NCBI RefSeq assembly: GCF_000597725.1
Contig: NZ_JFBL01000007.1
Location: 1 to 64,000 of the forward strand
DNA length: 64,000 bases
Source of the DNA: Sulfurospirillum arcachonense DSM 9755
GTDB lineage: Bacteria; Campylobacterota; Campylobacteria; Campylobacterales; Sulfurospirillaceae
Direction: 5' to 3'
The position numbers and the translations under genes were made by a program. Numbering within the stretch: the stretch's first letter is position 1; each line of letters begins with the position of its first letter. Below the pieces are notes generated by a model, which was given only the letters and a program-made list of their open reading frames with translations, searched no databases and was not told the origin of the DNA. This document shows, piece after piece, positions 1 to 8,785 of the stretch.

Positions 1-98
1 TCAGGAGCAGCAGCTTTTTCGCTGCTACTTCCGAACAAAAATGCTACACTAAAAATGAAAAAAAACCCTAGAGAAAAAAGAGTTTTTTTATTCTTCAT
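1..98 (-). CDS. Exported protein, N-terminal fragment (truncated by window edge)
   Basis: Only the first 32 codons are visible, because the gene runs off the left edge. The ATG lies 2 nt after the stop codon of the flavocytochrome c gene, so the two are almost certainly co-transcribed. The visible peptide begins MKNKKTLFSLGFF, continues with a hydrophobic core and then SSSEKAAAP, which is a typical Sec signal peptide and mature start. In related bacteria the flavoprotein is often followed by a multihaem cytochrome c or small electron-transfer subunit. That makes an exported cytochrome the best guess, but no haem motif is visible in this fragment. Confidence 0.55.
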   Translation of the reverse strand, partial: MKNKKTLFSLGFFFIFSVAFLFGSSSEKAAAP

Positions 99-100
99 AA

Positions 101-1657
101 TTAAATATTTTCTCCCGCAATCATACCGAATGTTAAACAATCAGTTACAGCTACACTTCCTAAACGGCTCGCTCCATGAGTACCACCTGTTACTTCTCCA
201 GCTGCATATAATCCTGCAATTGGTTTCATTGTGTTTCCTGAAATTACTTGTGCTTTTGTGTTAATCTTAACTCCACCCATTGTGTGGTGTGGTTTTGGTT
301 GTAAACGAATAGCAAAATAAGGTCCCTTATCTTCTATACATTGACCTTTATAAGTTTTTACTGGTTTACCAAATTCATCAACACCTTTTTTTGTTCCATC
401 ATTGTATTTTTTAATACTTGCTTTCAGTGCATCTACTGGAATTTTGTAATGTGCTGCTAATGCATCAACAGTGTCGAATTGTTTCATAACATCAGCTTTA
501 AGAGCTTTTTCTCTTGTAGCAATAACATTTTTATCAAATGTATTTGATGTACCAAACGCAACAGGATTTGCAGTCGGATCTTCATGAAGAATTCTATATT
601 CAGCATCAGCACGAGTTTTTCTATCAGCCATTTCATTCATGAAACGCTTACCATTTCTGATATCTACAGCGATACCGTATTTAAAAACACCACCTTGAGT
701 CATATGTGGAGCTGTACCAAAACCTCTTTCATCAGGACTTGCCCATGGACCTTGTTGAATCCATCCAATATGAATTGGCATTGCACCAATTTGGAATGCT
801 TTTAACATTGCACCAGAAGTTGCACCTAAATGATTAGTCACATCTTGATCAACACCTAATCTAGGATCTTGAAGTTTTCTGAAAACTTTATCTGCACTAA
901 AACCACCAGCTGCTAAAATAACACCTTTTTTAGCTCTAAATACTTTTTTCTCACCAGTTGTGTTTTCTGCATCATCACTTAAAAGTTTTTTATTGAATCT
1001 ATAACCAGTTCTAACTGTAATTCCAACAACACCACCTTTGTCATCCATTACAAAATCATCAAACTTAGTTCTTCTTACAATTTTACAACCAGGAAGACCT
1101 TCAACAAACTTAGTCATTGGTTTAATAATTCCTGATCCACTTGAATTTTTTGTAAAAACTGAACGAGGAACAGTGTGACCACCAAATTGAAGAGGTGGCT
1201 TATCATCTTGAAATTTAGCACCACATTCTACAGCAAATTCAAATGCTTCATGTGCTCTATTTGCAATAGTTTCTAAAAGTTCAACATGGTTAATTCCAAG
1301 TCCAGCTTTTAAACAATCTTTTATAAATAATTCATTAGAGTCTTTTATACCATATTCTGTTTGTAAACGATTTTTTGGTACAGCCATACCACCACCGTTG
1401 ATAACTGAGTTACCACCAACACGACCCATCTTTTCAACAACAAGTACTTTTAAACCTCTTTGAGATGCTTTAGCGGCTGCTGCAAGACCTGCAAAACCTG
1501 TACCAATTACGATTACATCATATGTTTCATCAAATTTAACATCTTTTTCAAGGATTGTTGCTGCTGTTGCATTAGTTGCACCTAGCATTGCTAAACCTGC
1601 TGCACCTAAAGCACCTATTTTAAGGGCATCTCTTCTTGAGACCATTTCCTTTTTCAT
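101..1657 (-). CDS. Flavocytochrome c / fumarate-reductase-like flavoprotein, Tat-exported
   Basis: A periplasmic FAD-dependent reductase of the flavocytochrome c family, which reduces fumarate or a related enoate (urocanate, methacrylate and similar). It has a Tat signal (SRRDALKIG at residues 7-15), a Rossmann FAD site (GTGFAG near 52, then GRVGGNS), a substrate segment GKRFMNE, the HHTMGG motif and the C-terminal HGASRLG, matching the His and Arg residues that bind substrate in Shewanella Fcc3. At 518 residues it is a flavin domain only, without a fused haem domain, so electrons must come from a separate subunit, perhaps the next gene. I chose the ATG at 1657 because GGAGGT lies 5 nt upstream and the Tat motif then sits at the N terminus. 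An upstream in-frame start at 1705 is unlikely. The exact substrate cannot be read from sequence. Confidence 0.88.
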   Translation of the reverse strand: MKKEMVSRRDALKIGALGAAGLAMLGATNATAATILEKDVKFDETYDVIVIGTGFAGLAAAAKASQRGLKVLVVEKMGRVGGNSVINGGGMAVPKNRLQTEYGIKDSNELFIKDCLKAGLGINHVELLETIANRAHEAFEFAVECGAKFQDDKPPLQFGGHTVPRSVFTKNSSGSGIIKPMTKFVEGLPGCKIVRRTKFDDFVMDDKGGVVGITVRTGYRFNKKLLSDDAENTTGEKKVFRAKKGVILAAGGFSADKVFRKLQDPRLGVDQDVTNHLGATSGAMLKAFQIGAMPIHIGWIQQGPWASPDERGFGTAPHMTQGGVFKYGIAVDIRNGKRFMNEMADRKTRADAEYRILHEDPTANPVAFGTSNTFDKNVIATREKALKADVMKQFDTVDALAAHYKIPVDALKASIKKYNDGTKKGVDEFGKPVKTYKGQCIEDKGPYFAIRLQPKPHHTMGGVKINTKAQVISGNTMKPIAGLYAAGEVTGGTHGASRLGSVAVTDCLTFGMIAGENI

Positions 1658-1703
1658 TTCAAACCTCCATAAAATAATTTTGATATGGAAGTTTAACAAT
1701 AGC

Positions 1704-1727
1704 ACGTGATATCTTACGTGACATCTT
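1704..1727. promoter_or_regulatory. Tandem 12-bp direct repeat upstream of the flavocytochrome operon
   Basis: Two head-to-tail copies, ACGTGATATCTT and ACGTGACATCTT, differ at one base and lie 47-70 nt upstream of the flavoprotein ATG. That position and spacing are typical of an operator or activator site. The first copy also contains a GATATC palindrome. No regulator can be assigned from the sequence. Confidence 0.4.
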
Positions 1728-1780
1728 AAATATAAATATAAAAATTTTTATTAATAATTATTTTAAGAAAAAATTTATAT

Positions 1781-1846
1781 TTATAAAATTCTTTTTGAAG
1801 AAATAGAAATTTGTTTTAAAGCTTCCAATAAAACTTCATTAGACAT
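1781..1846 (-). pseudogene. Truncated HEPN-domain toxin remnant
   Basis: A 21-codon reading frame (MSNEVLLEALKQ..., ending TAA) starts 8 nt inside the 3' end of the nucleotidyltransferase gene. This is exactly where the HEPN ribonuclease toxin starts in MntA-HepT type pairs. The peptide resembles the first helix of HEPN proteins, but the catalytic R-x4-6-H region and everything after it are missing, and the DNA downstream is AT-rich filler. I infer a decayed toxin. The alternative is a chance short frame, although the precise overlap argues against it. Confidence 0.5.
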
Positions 1847-2132
1847 ATATAGCTTCTTTAGTAATTTTGCTTTTTAAAAATTGATTCATTTTATCTCGAA
1901 TTCTAACAACATCAACACGATTTTCTAATTTATCTTCTAAATCTTGCTTTATACTTGAAAGAGTAAAAAGGTTTGGTTTTTTTAGTTCAACTACAACATC
2001 AACATCACTACTCTCATTTGATTCATCTCTAGCAACTGAACCAAATATACCTATCTTTGTAATACCATAGTCAGCATCATGTTCTATTTTATATTTTTTT
2101 AAAATATTTAGTATCTTTTTCTTTTCTAACAT
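1839..2132 (-). CDS. MntA-like minimal nucleotidyltransferase (antitoxin type)
   Basis: A 97-residue minimal nucleotidyltransferase with the family signature GSVARDES followed by SDVDVVVEL, that is GS-x-D-x-D, near residues 31-49. Family members adenylylate a partner HEPN ribonuclease and so neutralise it (MntA of the HepT-MntA toxin-antitoxin systems). The gene is complete, but the partner expected directly downstream is reduced to a short stub, so this may be an orphan antitoxin. The active-site motif is intact. Confidence 0.75.
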   Translation of the reverse strand: MLEKKKILNILKKYKIEHDADYGITKIGIFGSVARDESNESSDVDVVVELKKPNLFTLSSIKQDLEDKLENRVDVVRIRDKMNQFLKSKITKEAIYV

Positions 2133-2311
2133 AATTATACTTATATTCTAAATTCAGCGGACTGTTTTCCAGTTAAAATGATATTAATTGAGAGAATTCC
2201 ATTTTTGATTGTGGCATATCATATTTTAAATCAGATATATTAGTATACATCTCTACATGTAGATTTAATTTTGTTAAACAAAGTCTTCATGATAAAGTCT
2301 ATTTGTATGTA

Positions 2312-2320
2312 TGCTATAAT
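2312..2320 (+). promoter_or_regulatory. Extended -10 promoter for the following gene
   Basis: TGCTATAAT is a perfect TATAAT with the TGn extension, 27 nt before the next ATG. No good -35 is visible, which is usual for sigma-70 promoters in this phylum. Confidence 0.4.
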
Positions 2321-2347
2321 CAAAAAAATTGATAATAAAGTGATGTT

Positions 2348-2716
2348 ATGGAAACACTGTCTTTAAAAACTAAAAAACAAATTGTACTCTCTCGAATAAT
2401 TTATGATTACATCATTAATGGAATAGCTGATTCTATTAGCACCATATCAGAGCAAGACCAACAGCTTCTTATAATGAGAATCAACATGCAAGCAATCACA
2501 CATGCTATTGATATATCTCAAGAAGAAGAGATAACAGATTTTAATTACTCTTTTAATCAACTAGGATTATCATTTGATGCTCTTGTGCCTTTATCTGAGA
2601 TTGAGTTTTCAAATGCATTTATAGATACTCATATAGATCTTATGCGTACTGAACTAGGTGAGGATTTTGTAAATATGGTCAAATACTTAAAAAAGATGGA
2701 AAATACAGTTGTATGA
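2348..2716 (+). CDS. Hypothetical protein, 122 aa
   Basis: I do not recognise this protein. It is acidic, contains no cysteine, has no signal peptide or membrane segment and appears wholly alpha-helical. It has its own upstream TATAAT and stands alone between the antitoxin remnant and tRNA-Asn, so context gives no function. Codon use looks like that of its neighbours, and the length and clean start and stop support a real gene. Confidence 0.6.
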   Translation: METLSLKTKKQIVLSRIIYDYIINGIADSISTISEQDQQLLIMRINMQAITHAIDISQEEEITDFNYSFNQLGLSFDALVPLSEIEFSNAFIDTHIDLMRTELGEDFVNMVKYLKKMENTVV

Positions 2717-2846
2717 ACTACATTTAGGACTATAGACATACCTGAAATAAAAAGCTTGATAAATCTGCTAGATTGTTAAAATACAAAAAGTTATTATAAA
2801 AATTTAAGTGGTTTGAAATATTTTGTTTTGAAAGTTAAAAATAAAA

Positions 2847-2921
<75 letters not shown>

Positions 2922-3090
2922 ACACGCTAACGAGGACGAAATTATAGTAAAAAATCTATTCAATGTCAATAGTTTTTTGAAAAAAATTTCAAATTCTTTC
3001 TAATTATATGGCTAATTTAGCTTTTATGTTAAAAACAGATAAAAGTCGATAGAATAATTACCATATATAATTTTTTTAAAAGGAGTCTTT

Positions 3091-4038
3091 ATGACTAAAA
3101 AATTAGCAACTATCGCATTGGCTGGAGCACTTAGCATCCCTGCTTTTGGTGCAGAATTCATCACTATTGGAACAGGTGGAGTTACTGGTACTTACTATCC
3201 AACAGGTGGCGCAGTTTGTCGTCTTGTAAACAAGATAAAGAAAAAAACTGGTATCAGATGTTCAGTTGAGTCAACTGGAGGCTCTGTTTATAATGTAAAT
3301 ACAATTCGTGCTGGCGAGTTAGATTTTGGTATTGCTCAAAGTGACGTTGTATATTATGCACTTAATGGTGAGAAAAAATTTGAAGGTAATCCTTACAAAG
3401 GATTAAGAAGTGTTATCGCTATCTATCCTGAATTATTAGCATTAGTAGTTAGAAAAGACACTGGCATAAAATCTCTTGCAGATTTAAAAGGTAAAAAAAT
3501 CAATATAGATGTACCAGGTTCTGGAACTCGTCTTACAGCTGAAATTGTAATGAAAGCTGAAGGTGTTAGCCCAAGTGATTTAGCTCTTAAAAGTGAGTTA
3601 AAGTCAACTGAAGGCCCTAACATGCTTAAAGATAAGAAAATAGACGGTTATTTTGGTGTTTTTGGTCATCCTACGGCAAATATCAAAGATGCAGCTAACT
3701 CAACAGATGCTTATATCGTGCCTGTAACTGGTAAAAATATTGATGCATTAATTAGCAAATACCCTTATTATGCAAAAGGTACTATTTCTGGAACTTTTTA
3801 CAAAGGAATTACTAATGATACTCCAAGTATTGGTGTAAAAGCTGTTCTTGTAACTAGTGATAAAATCAGTGACAAAGCAGTATATACTGTTACTAAAACA
3901 ATTTTAGACAACTTTGCTGCATTTAAAAAATTACACCCTGCATATAAAACTATTACTAAAAAATCTCTTTTAGATGGTTTAAGTGCTCCTCAACACCCAG
4001 GTGCTATAAAAGCATTTAAAGAAGCTGGACTTTTATAG
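3091..4038 (+). CDS. TAXI-family TRAP transporter solute-binding protein
   Basis: This is the periplasmic receptor of a TRAP transporter of the TAXI type, which delivers an organic anion (often a dicarboxylate or glutamate-like compound) to the membrane unit. It has a Sec signal peptide ending AFGA near residue 21, then the family-typical ITIGTGGVTGTYYPTGG motif and a following STGGS element. Length (315 aa) is normal. AAAGGAG lies 6 nt before the ATG. The permease follows 75 nt later on the same strand, with a stable hairpin between them. The substrate is unknown. Confidence 0.9.
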   Translation: MTKKLATIALAGALSIPAFGAEFITIGTGGVTGTYYPTGGAVCRLVNKIKKKTGIRCSVESTGGSVYNVNTIRAGELDFGIAQSDVVYYALNGEKKFEGNPYKGLRSVIAIYPELLALVVRKDTGIKSLADLKGKKINIDVPGSGTRLTAEIVMKAEGVSPSDLALKSELKSTEGPNMLKDKKIDGYFGVFGHPTANIKDAANSTDAYIVPVTGKNIDALISKYPYYAKGTISGTFYKGITNDTPSIGVKAVLVTSDKISDKAVYTVTKTILDNFAAFKKLHPAYKTITKKSLLDGLSAPQHPGAIKAFKEAGLL

Positions 4039-4059
4039 TTCACACAAACTCAATATATA

Positions 4060-4086
4060 TGTGAGATACTTCTATAGTATCTCACA
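4060..4086 (+). other. Intercistronic hairpin between binding protein and permease genes
   Basis: A perfect 11-bp stem, TGTGAGATACT with AGTATCTCACA, encloses the loop TCTAT. There is no T-tract after it, so it is more likely an mRNA-stabilising element that raises binding-protein levels relative to the permease than a full terminator. Confidence 0.6.
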
Positions 4087-4113
4087 CTGAGAATTTAAAC
4101 ATGGATATTACTT

Positions 4114-6264
4114 ATGAATTATGATGAAAAAGAGATAGATTTAACACCACAAAGTGATACCTTACTCGAAGAATTATCTGAAAAGAGAGATCCTTTTGAT
4201 AGTGAAGAGGAACTGGATGCTGAAGAAAAGTTAATCACAGAATTAGAAGGTCAAAGAATCTTTCCAACAGGACAATGGCAATATTGGATGGTTGCTATTA
4301 TAGCCTTTGCATGGTCATCCTATCAACTTTATGTTGGTGTTGTGCCGGTAAATAGTGTATTTGTGCGCTCTGTGCATTTAGCTTTTGCTATTGTACTAGT
4401 ATACTTCATGTACCCAATGCAAAAAAAGCCTCACTTGCGTTCGAATATAACATGGTATGATTTTATTTTAGCCACAGTTTCTGCTGCTGGAGCCCTGTAT
4501 GTTTATATAGATTATACTGGTCTTTCTTATAGACCGGGATTATATTTACAAAGAGATATTATATTTGCAATAGTCTCTATTGTACTTATTTTAGAAGCTT
4601 CAAGACGTGCTCTTGGGCCTGCACTTTCCATTATTGCTCTACTCTTTTTAGTGTATGATTATTTTGGACAATATATGCCTGATTTGATTGCACATAAGGG
4701 TGCGAGTATAGCTAAAATTTCAGGACAAATGTATCTAACAACCGAAGGGATATTTGGTGTACCTCTTGGGGTTAGTTCGAGTTTTGTTTTCTTATTTGTA
4801 CTCTTTGGTGCACTTTTAGAGAGAGCTGGTGCTGGTGAATATTTTATCAACTTAGCGTATGCTCTACTTGGAAAATACAGAGGAGGGCCTGCAAAAGCTT
4901 CAGTAGCAGCTTCAGGACTTACAGGTATTATTTCAGGTTCATCTATCGCAAATACCGTTACAACAGGAACATTTACTATTCCACTAATGAAAAGATTAGG
5001 TTTTCCTAAACACAAAGCAGCCGCAGTTGAAGTAGCAGCCTCAACAAATGGTCAGCTTATGCCTCCTATTATGGGAGCTGCAGCATTTATTATTGCTGAG
5101 TTTTTAGGGCTGAGTTATACTGATGTTGTTATGGCCGCTTTTATTCCTGCTTTTGTATCATATTTTGCACTTTTTTATATAGTTCATTTAGAATCATTAA
5201 AACTTGGATTAGAGGGAGAAGACCCTGCAAAATTACCTAAAAAATGGGACTCATTTATAAGAGGGATTCATTATATTATTCCTATCTTTTTCTTAGTATA
5301 TACACTTATTGGATTAAGAGAGTCTGCAACAAGTGCAGCTATGAGTGGTATAGCTTTTATGATGATGATTATGGTGGTACAAAAACCAATTTTTGCCTTG
5401 ATAAAAAAAGAAAAACTTACAAAACATGTATTTTTTGAAGGTTTTATAGATATTGGTCATGGTATGGTCAATGGAGCAAAAAACATGGTACCAATTGCAA
5501 TTGCAACAGCAGTTGCTGGTATGGTTGTTGGTTCTGTTACGCTCACAGGAATTGGACAAGTCTTAATCGAAGTCATTGAAGAGTTATCAAATGGCTACAT
5601 TATACTTGTACTTGTTCTCACTGCTGTTACTTCACTTATACTTGGTATGGGACTTCCTACAACTGCAAACTATATTGTAATGGCAAGTTTAACAGCTCCT
5701 GTTATTATGACTCTAGCATTTGACAGTGGTTACCTCATACCTGCAATTGCTGCACATATTTTTGTATTTTACTTTGGGATACTCGCAGATGATACGCCAC
5801 CAGTGGGAATTGCCGCTTATGCGGCAGCTGGTATAGCAAAATCTGACCCTATTAAAACAGGTATCCAAGGCTTTACTTACGATATGAGAACAGCTATATT
5901 GCCTTTTATGTTCTTTTTCAATAATGAACTTTTACTCATAGGTGGTGTAGATGCTATCGATCCTGATGATGCAACAAAATGGCAATGGATAACAGATCCT
6001 GTACAAATTGGTATTATTTTTATAACTGCAGTTATAGGTATGTTTGCCTTTAGTTCTGCAACACAAAGTTATTTTATAACGAAGGTAAATACAATAGAGA
6101 GATTAATGTTTTTAGCAATAGTTCCTTTGATGTTCTTACCAAAGATTATGCAACCAATTTTACATCTTCCAAGTCACTACTTATCATATGTGATTGGTAT
6201 AGCTATTTATATAGCAATATATTTCATGCAAAAAGCAAGAATAAAAACTTCTGCTAAAGCATAA
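4114..6264 (+). CDS. TRAP transporter fused permease (4TM/12TM)
   Basis: The membrane unit of the TAXI TRAP system, with the small (DctQ-like) and large (DctM-like) subunits fused in one 716-residue chain. About 60 polar, acidic N-terminal residues precede a hydrophobic protein with well over a dozen membrane segments. DctM-type signatures include SGSSIANTVTTG, the substrate/cation loop region ASTNGQLMPPIMGAAAF, and the paired repeat GMGLPTTANYI with DDTPPVG. It uses ion gradients to import the ligand of the upstream binding protein. The start at 4114 has only a weak Shine-Dalgarno sequence, suggesting translation depends on the upstream gene. Confidence 0.9.
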   Translation: MNYDEKEIDLTPQSDTLLEELSEKRDPFDSEEELDAEEKLITELEGQRIFPTGQWQYWMVAIIAFAWSSYQLYVGVVPVNSVFVRSVHLAFAIVLVYFMYPMQKKPHLRSNITWYDFILATVSAAGALYVYIDYTGLSYRPGLYLQRDIIFAIVSIVLILEASRRALGPALSIIALLFLVYDYFGQYMPDLIAHKGASIAKISGQMYLTTEGIFGVPLGVSSSFVFLFVLFGALLERAGAGEYFINLAYALLGKYRGGPAKASVAASGLTGIISGSSIANTVTTGTFTIPLMKRLGFPKHKAAAVEVAASTNGQLMPPIMGAAAFIIAEFLGLSYTDVVMAAFIPAFVSYFALFYIVHLESLKLGLEGEDPAKLPKKWDSFIRGIHYIIPIFFLVYTLIGLRESATSAAMSGIAFMMMIMVVQKPIFALIKKEKLTKHVFFEGFIDIGHGMVNGAKNMVPIAIATAVAGMVVGSVTLTGIGQVLIEVIEELSNGYIILVLVLTAVTSLILGMGLPTTANYIVMASLTAPVIMTLAFDSGYLIPAIAAHIFVFYFGILADDTPPVGIAAYAAAGIAKSDPIKTGIQGFTYDMRTAILPFMFFFNNELLLIGGVDAIDPDDATKWQWITDPVQIGIIFITAVIGMFAFSSATQSYFITKVNTIERLMFLAIVPLMFLPKIMQPILHLPSHYLSYVIGIAIYIAIYFMQKARIKTSAKA

Positions 6265-6268
6265 ACAA

Positions 6269-6300
6269 AAAAGATAGGGCTTCTTTAAGCTCTATCTTTT
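6269..6300. terminator. Bidirectional terminator between convergent genes
   Basis: A 14-bp stem (AAAAGATAGGGCTT with AAGCTCTATCTTTT, one G-T pair) encloses the loop CTTT. A-rich and T-rich flanks make it work in both directions. It separates the TRAP permease (+) from the radical SAM gene (-), whose stop codon lies in the stem-loop. Confidence 0.8.
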
Positions 6301-7205
6301 AACTTATAAAAATTAACCCCAGCAACACTCTTTACATGTAAGAAATTTTCTTCTACTAATTGTTCAAGTATTTGTATACTTTTTGTTGAAAAACTAATAT
6401 GAACATCATCAAAGCTTTGTGGTCTTTTATCTATCATATTTAAGATCTCTTCTTTGGTAAAATCTCTTTTTTCCTCACTATAATCCCGTTTATACGCTAA
6501 ACTTATAGGAAGTGAACTTAAGATACCCGCTAACTCTTTGAGTCTTGGAATAGAAACACTTTTTACATCATAAGCTGGTGGTCTATCTACCGTACTGATA
6601 TCAATTCTATCTGGTTGTATCTCTTTTAAAATAGTTCTAAGTGCTTCAAACTCTTCTTCTTTATCATTGATACCTGCAACAACTAAAATCTCTATAACAA
6701 GCTCTTTAGAGTATATTTTTCTAAACTCTCTTATACCTTGCACAATATCTTCTACATGTAAACCTTTTAAAGGTCTATCTATCTTGTTAAAACATCTCTG
6801 TGTTGCACAATCTAATGAGAGTTTTACTATATCTATCTCTTTTAAAATTTCTCTTGTTTGTTTAGATGAAGATGTAGCACCATTGGAAAGTATCAATAAC
6901 TTTGAATCTTTTTTGATACTGTTTAACTCTTGTATCAACTCTTGTAAGTGAGGGTAAAGTGTTGGTTCACCATTTGCAGTCAGAGTGATGACATCTATAT
7001 CTTTATACTTTAAAAGTGCCTCTTTTACTGCATCGACTACTTTTTGTACTGAAGGAGGATTTTGTATAGTATCTACTGGTTTTGCACCTTTTAATTCACA
7101 ATAAATACAGTCAAAATTACACTGTTTTGCATCAGGACTTAAATCTATACCAAGAGACTGTCCAAATCTTCTTGAAGTTATTGGACCAAAAACGATTTTA
7201 TTCAT
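6285..7205 (-). CDS. Radical SAM protein (COG0731-like)
   Basis: A 306-residue radical SAM enzyme. The N terminus reads FGPITSRRFGQSLGIDL, followed by the cluster motif CNFDCIYC (Cys 29, 33, 36) that holds the SAM-binding [4Fe-4S]. Next come the glycine-rich TANGEPTLYPH and a TIM-barrel-like core, and a C-terminal extension that looks like a winged helix. This family is widespread and its reaction is not established. It resembles the wyosine-base enzymes but is not one. I chose the ATG at 7205 because it starts at the conserved family N terminus. A longer frame back to 7337 would overlap hemE. It is probably co-transcribed with hemE. Confidence 0.8.
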   Translation of the reverse strand: MNKIVFGPITSRRFGQSLGIDLSPDAKQCNFDCIYCELKGAKPVDTIQNPPSVQKVVDAVKEALLKYKDIDVITLTANGEPTLYPHLQELIQELNSIKKDSKLLILSNGATSSSKQTREILKEIDIVKLSLDCATQRCFNKIDRPLKGLHVEDIVQGIREFRKIYSKELVIEILVVAGINDKEEEFEALRTILKEIQPDRIDISTVDRPPAYDVKSVSIPRLKELAGILSSLPISLAYKRDYSEEKRDFTKEEILNMIDKRPQSFDDVHISFSTKSIQILEQLVEENFLHVKSVAGVNFYKLKDRA

Positions 7206-7227
7206 GGAATTCTCTTTACATGTAAGG

Positions 7228-7250
7228 ATAAGGAGGAAAACCTCCCTTAT
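7228..7250 (-). other. Intercistronic hairpin between hemE and the radical SAM gene
   Basis: ATAAGGAGG and CCTCCCTTAT pair with one bulged base around an AAAA loop (read as TTTT on the transcript). No T-tract follows on the minus strand, so it probably modulates rather than ends transcription. Confidence 0.35.
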
Positions 7251-7254
7251 TGTT

Positions 7255-8280
7255 TTATCTTTTAGTTTGTTCTTGAACTTGTTTAATAAAGTATTTTGCA
7301 TTTTCAACAGGGATATCTGGCAATATTCCATGACCAAGGTTGAAAATATGACGGTTATTGTTATCCATAGTTTTTACTATCTTTTCAACACCCTCTTTAA
7401 TCGCATCTTTATTATAAAGTCTTGTTGGTTCCATATTGCCTTGAAGAACATACTTGTCACCAAGTTTCTCTTTAGCAAGTTCTAATGGAGTTGACCAATC
7501 AACACCAAATACATCAAAATCACCATCAATTTTATCTAAGTAACCACTAATTCCTTTAGGGAACATAATCACTGGAATATGAGGGTATTTTGCTTTTAAA
7601 TGCGCTGAAATTTCTTTCATATAATCCCATGAAAATTCAAAATATGCACTCTCTTCAAGAGCAGCAGCCCATGAATCAAAAATCATAACAGCATTAACGC
7701 CATTTTCAATTTGTCTTTGCATATAGATTTTAATAACTTCTGTTACTTTTCTAAGAAGTGCGTGCATAAACTTAGGGTTTGAGTAGATAAGCTTTTTAAC
7801 TATTGCGTACGTTTTTGTACCTTGACCCTCTATCATATATGTAGCAAGTGTCCAAGGAGCACCACAAAAACCAATAAGTGCTTTATCTGCTGCTAGTTTG
7901 CCACGAATAAGACGGATAGTCTCATATACATACTCTAATTTATCTGCTGCTTCTTCAATACATAATGCGTCTAAATCTTCCATTGTTTTTATCGGATTTG
8001 GAAAAAGAGGACCTTCCCCTTTTACAAATTTCAATTCCATTCCCATTTCCATAGGAACAACTAAAATATCACTAAACAAGATTGCTGCGTCAACACCAAG
8101 TATATCCATTGGCTGAAGAGTTACCTCACAAGCTTTTTCTGGGTCTCTACAAAGAGATAAAAAATCTCCTGCTTGAGCTCTTACTTCCATATATTCAGGA
8201 AGATATCTTCCAGCTTGTCTCATCATCCATACTGGTGTATGTGATGTAGGTTTTCCAAAACACGCATCTACAAAAATCAT
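7255..8280 (-). CDS. hemE: Uroporphyrinogen decarboxylase
   Basis: A cytoplasmic enzyme of haem synthesis that removes four carboxyl groups from uroporphyrinogen III to give coproporphyrinogen III. It is full length (341 aa), with the N-terminal signature [12 protein letters not shown], the [13 protein letters not shown] segment, FDSWAAAL and the C-terminal NLGHGI. The start is 2 nt after the stop of the YqhA-like gene, so the two are translationally linked. Haem demand in this organism is high, given the cytochrome machinery at the other end of the window. Confidence 0.96.
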   Translation of the reverse strand: MIFVDACFGKPTSHTPVWMMRQAGRYLPEYMEVRAQAGDFLSLCRDPEKACEVTLQPMDILGVDAAILFSDILVVPMEMGMELKFVKGEGPLFPNPIKTMEDLDALCIEEAADKLEYVYETIRLIRGKLAADKALIGFCGAPWTLATYMIEGQGTKTYAIVKKLIYSNPKFMHALLRKVTEVIKIYMQRQIENGVNAVMIFDSWAAALEESAYFEFSWDYMKEISAHLKAKYPHIPVIMFPKGISGYLDKIDGDFDVFGVDWSTPLELAKEKLGDKYVLQGNMEPTRLYNKDAIKEGVEKIVKTMDNNNRHIFNLGHGILPDIPVENAKYFIKQVQEQTKR

Positions 8281-8282
8281 TC

Positions 8283-8777
8283 TTACTTACCAACCTTATT
8301 TAAAAAATATAATCCAATAGCAAGTCCCATAATCGAACCTGCAAAATATAGCATCTCTAATGCCCCATCATAACTTGTATGCAAAACTCTTTGAAAAAAG
8401 TTTACAACTAAAACCATCACTACAACTTTTGCTATTTTATCTTTTAACTGGTCTAAAGAGGTGATGTGAAGAACTTTTGATTCTCCACCTTCGTTAGTTT
8501 CTTCTATCTCACATATAAAAAGCTCATAAATACCAAAGCTAAAGATAAATAGCACAACACCAATAAGATATAAATCAATAGCGCCTATAATTTCACTTAC
8601 AATATCTGCATGAAAGTTTTCAGGATGATATGCAGCAAAAAAATATTTAAACGTTATAATTGAAACGTGTACTATATCTGCACTTGCTATTAAAAATAGA
8701 ATTATTGCTCCTAAAAGACCAAAAATTACTGCAGATATAGTTAAAAGTCTACTTGACCATAAAGCCTTTTCAAACAT
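8283..8777 (-). CDS. YqhA-family (UPF0114) integral membrane protein
   Basis: A 164-residue inner-membrane protein with four probable transmembrane helices. The N-terminal pattern [19 protein letters not shown] and the ELFICEIEE segment are typical of the UPF0114/YqhA family. Its molecular role is unknown. It sits between asd and hemE in a tightly spaced minus-strand run, 8 nt after asd and 2 nt before hemE. C. jejuni also has a small membrane protein next to asd. Confidence 0.8.
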   Translation of the reverse strand: MFEKALWSSRLLTISAVIFGLLGAIILFLIASADIVHVSIITFKYFFAAYHPENFHADIVSEIIGAIDLYLIGVVLFIFSFGIYELFICEIEETNEGGESKVLHITSLDQLKDKIAKVVVMVLVVNFFQRVLHTSYDGALEMLYFAGSIMGLAIGLYFLNKVGK

Positions 8778-8785
8778 ATATATAA

